Below are positions 6,989 through 7,328 of a DNA stretch of 7,328 nt, piece by piece. The notes beneath the pieces are model-generated. The model did not search any database. It had not been told where the DNA came from and saw only the letters and a program-made list of their open reading frames with translations. Source of the stretch: Balneolaceae bacterium. Its GTDB lineage: Bacteria > Bacteroidota > Rhodothermia > Balneolales > Balneolaceae. The stretch's first letter is position 1. The number at the start of each line of letters is the position of its first letter. The stretch lies in the NCBI GenBank assembly GCA_007118525.1, contig SKRK01000243.1, positions 1-7,328 of the forward strand, in the 5' to 3' direction. The position numbers were made by a program, and so were the translations under genes.

Positions 6989-7299
6989 TTCAGTGCCCTC
7001 TTTATCTTTCGGGTTCTTCGAAGAACAAGCAGCGTAATGAGTCCGGCTGTGTAGATAACAACCTGCTCACCAAAGGTATCAATGCTTCTATAATCACCTA
7101 AAACAACGGTAACCATATTTGGAGTACGTGCGTCACGATATGCATTTTGCACAAAATAGTTACCCTTTACCTGTGTGTTGGTGACGCTCTCTTCAACATG
7201 CATGAGATTATCCGGATCGCCCCGGTAGGGAAGATCGCTGGCTGCATAGATCAAGACGCCCGCAAAAAGAATCAATATGAGTATTTTAAGTGCTTTCAA
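6985..7299 (-). CDS. mbhE: MbhE-like subunit of the Mrp antiporter (equivalent of the MrpA C-terminal module); 5' end uncertain
   Basis: Small inner-membrane subunit of the antiporter complex. It corresponds to the extreme C-terminal module of a full-length MrpA, which in membrane-bound hydrogenases is the separate protein MbhE. From the TTG at 7299 there are 104 residues: a hydrophobic helix at about 3-20, an extracytoplasmic stretch with the family pattern of YF at 48-49, TPN at 59-61 and VTVVLGDYRSIDTFGE at 63-78, and a second helix at about 79-93 ending in a basic tail. The stop overlaps the mrpB start by 4 nt (ATGA). The frame stays open upstream to the window edge with no ATG, so the true start could lie outside. 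TTG is plausible because a TGA in another frame overlaps it as TTGA, copying the coupling seen downstream. The family call is firm; the start is not. Confidence 0.82.
   Translation of the reverse strand: MKALKILILILFAGVLIYAASDLPYRGDPDNLMHVEESVTNTQVKGNYFVQNAYRDARTPNMVTVVLGDYRSIDTFGEQVVIYTAGLITLLVLRRTRKIKRALK
6996..7001 (-). promoter_or_regulatory. Ribosome binding site of mrpB
   Basis: AGAGGG on the minus strand, 7 nt before the ATG at 6988. It supports this start and lies within the end of the preceding MbhE-like gene, as expected for coupled translation. Confidence 0.6.
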
Positions 7300-7328
7300 T
7301 CGTTTGATTTTCTTGAAGTTTGAAATAC

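Overview
The window is the distal part of a multi-subunit cation/proton antiporter operon of the Mrp/Mnh type, followed by the first part of an unrelated secreted-protein gene. Every supported gene lies on the minus strand, so transcription runs from high to low coordinates. The likely host is a member of the Bacteroidota/Balneolota/Rhodothermota group, perhaps marine or halophilic. This rests on weak cues: mostly absent Shine-Dalgarno sequences, an exported Ycf48/Asp-box repeat protein, and an intergenic inverted repeat made of heptamers. I hold it with low confidence.

Layout in transcription order: a 104-codon MbhE-like subunit (7299-6985, possibly running past the window edge); MrpB (6988-6548); MrpC (6555-6187); a first MrpD (6190-4709); a 141-nt spacer holding a long imperfect hairpin of CAGTTNR heptamers (4568-4708); a second MrpD-like subunit (4567-3080); a 70-residue two-helix membrane protein of unknown function (3083-2871); a third antiporter-like subunit with a NuoL-like C-terminal extension (2878-1163); a 289-bp gap; and a 5' fragment of an exported Ycf48-like beta-propeller protein (873 to below 1). 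Except at the hairpin spacer, neighbouring antiporter genes overlap by 4 to 8 nt, which implies one translationally coupled transcript.

Together the gene products should form an inner-membrane complex exchanging cytoplasmic Na+ (or another monovalent cation) for external H+. The classical large MrpA is not seen here. Its C-terminal module is a separate small gene, as in the membrane arm of membrane-bound hydrogenases. MrpE, MrpF, MrpG and a DUF4040/MbhD-like protein would be expected upstream, beyond base 7328. Points worth a second look are the three antiporter-like subunits, the small protein between two of them, the TM7 Lys-to-Asn replacement and lateral-helix-like tail of the third, and the heptamer hairpin that splits the operon. 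I saw no RNA gene, transposon, CRISPR array or phage gene.
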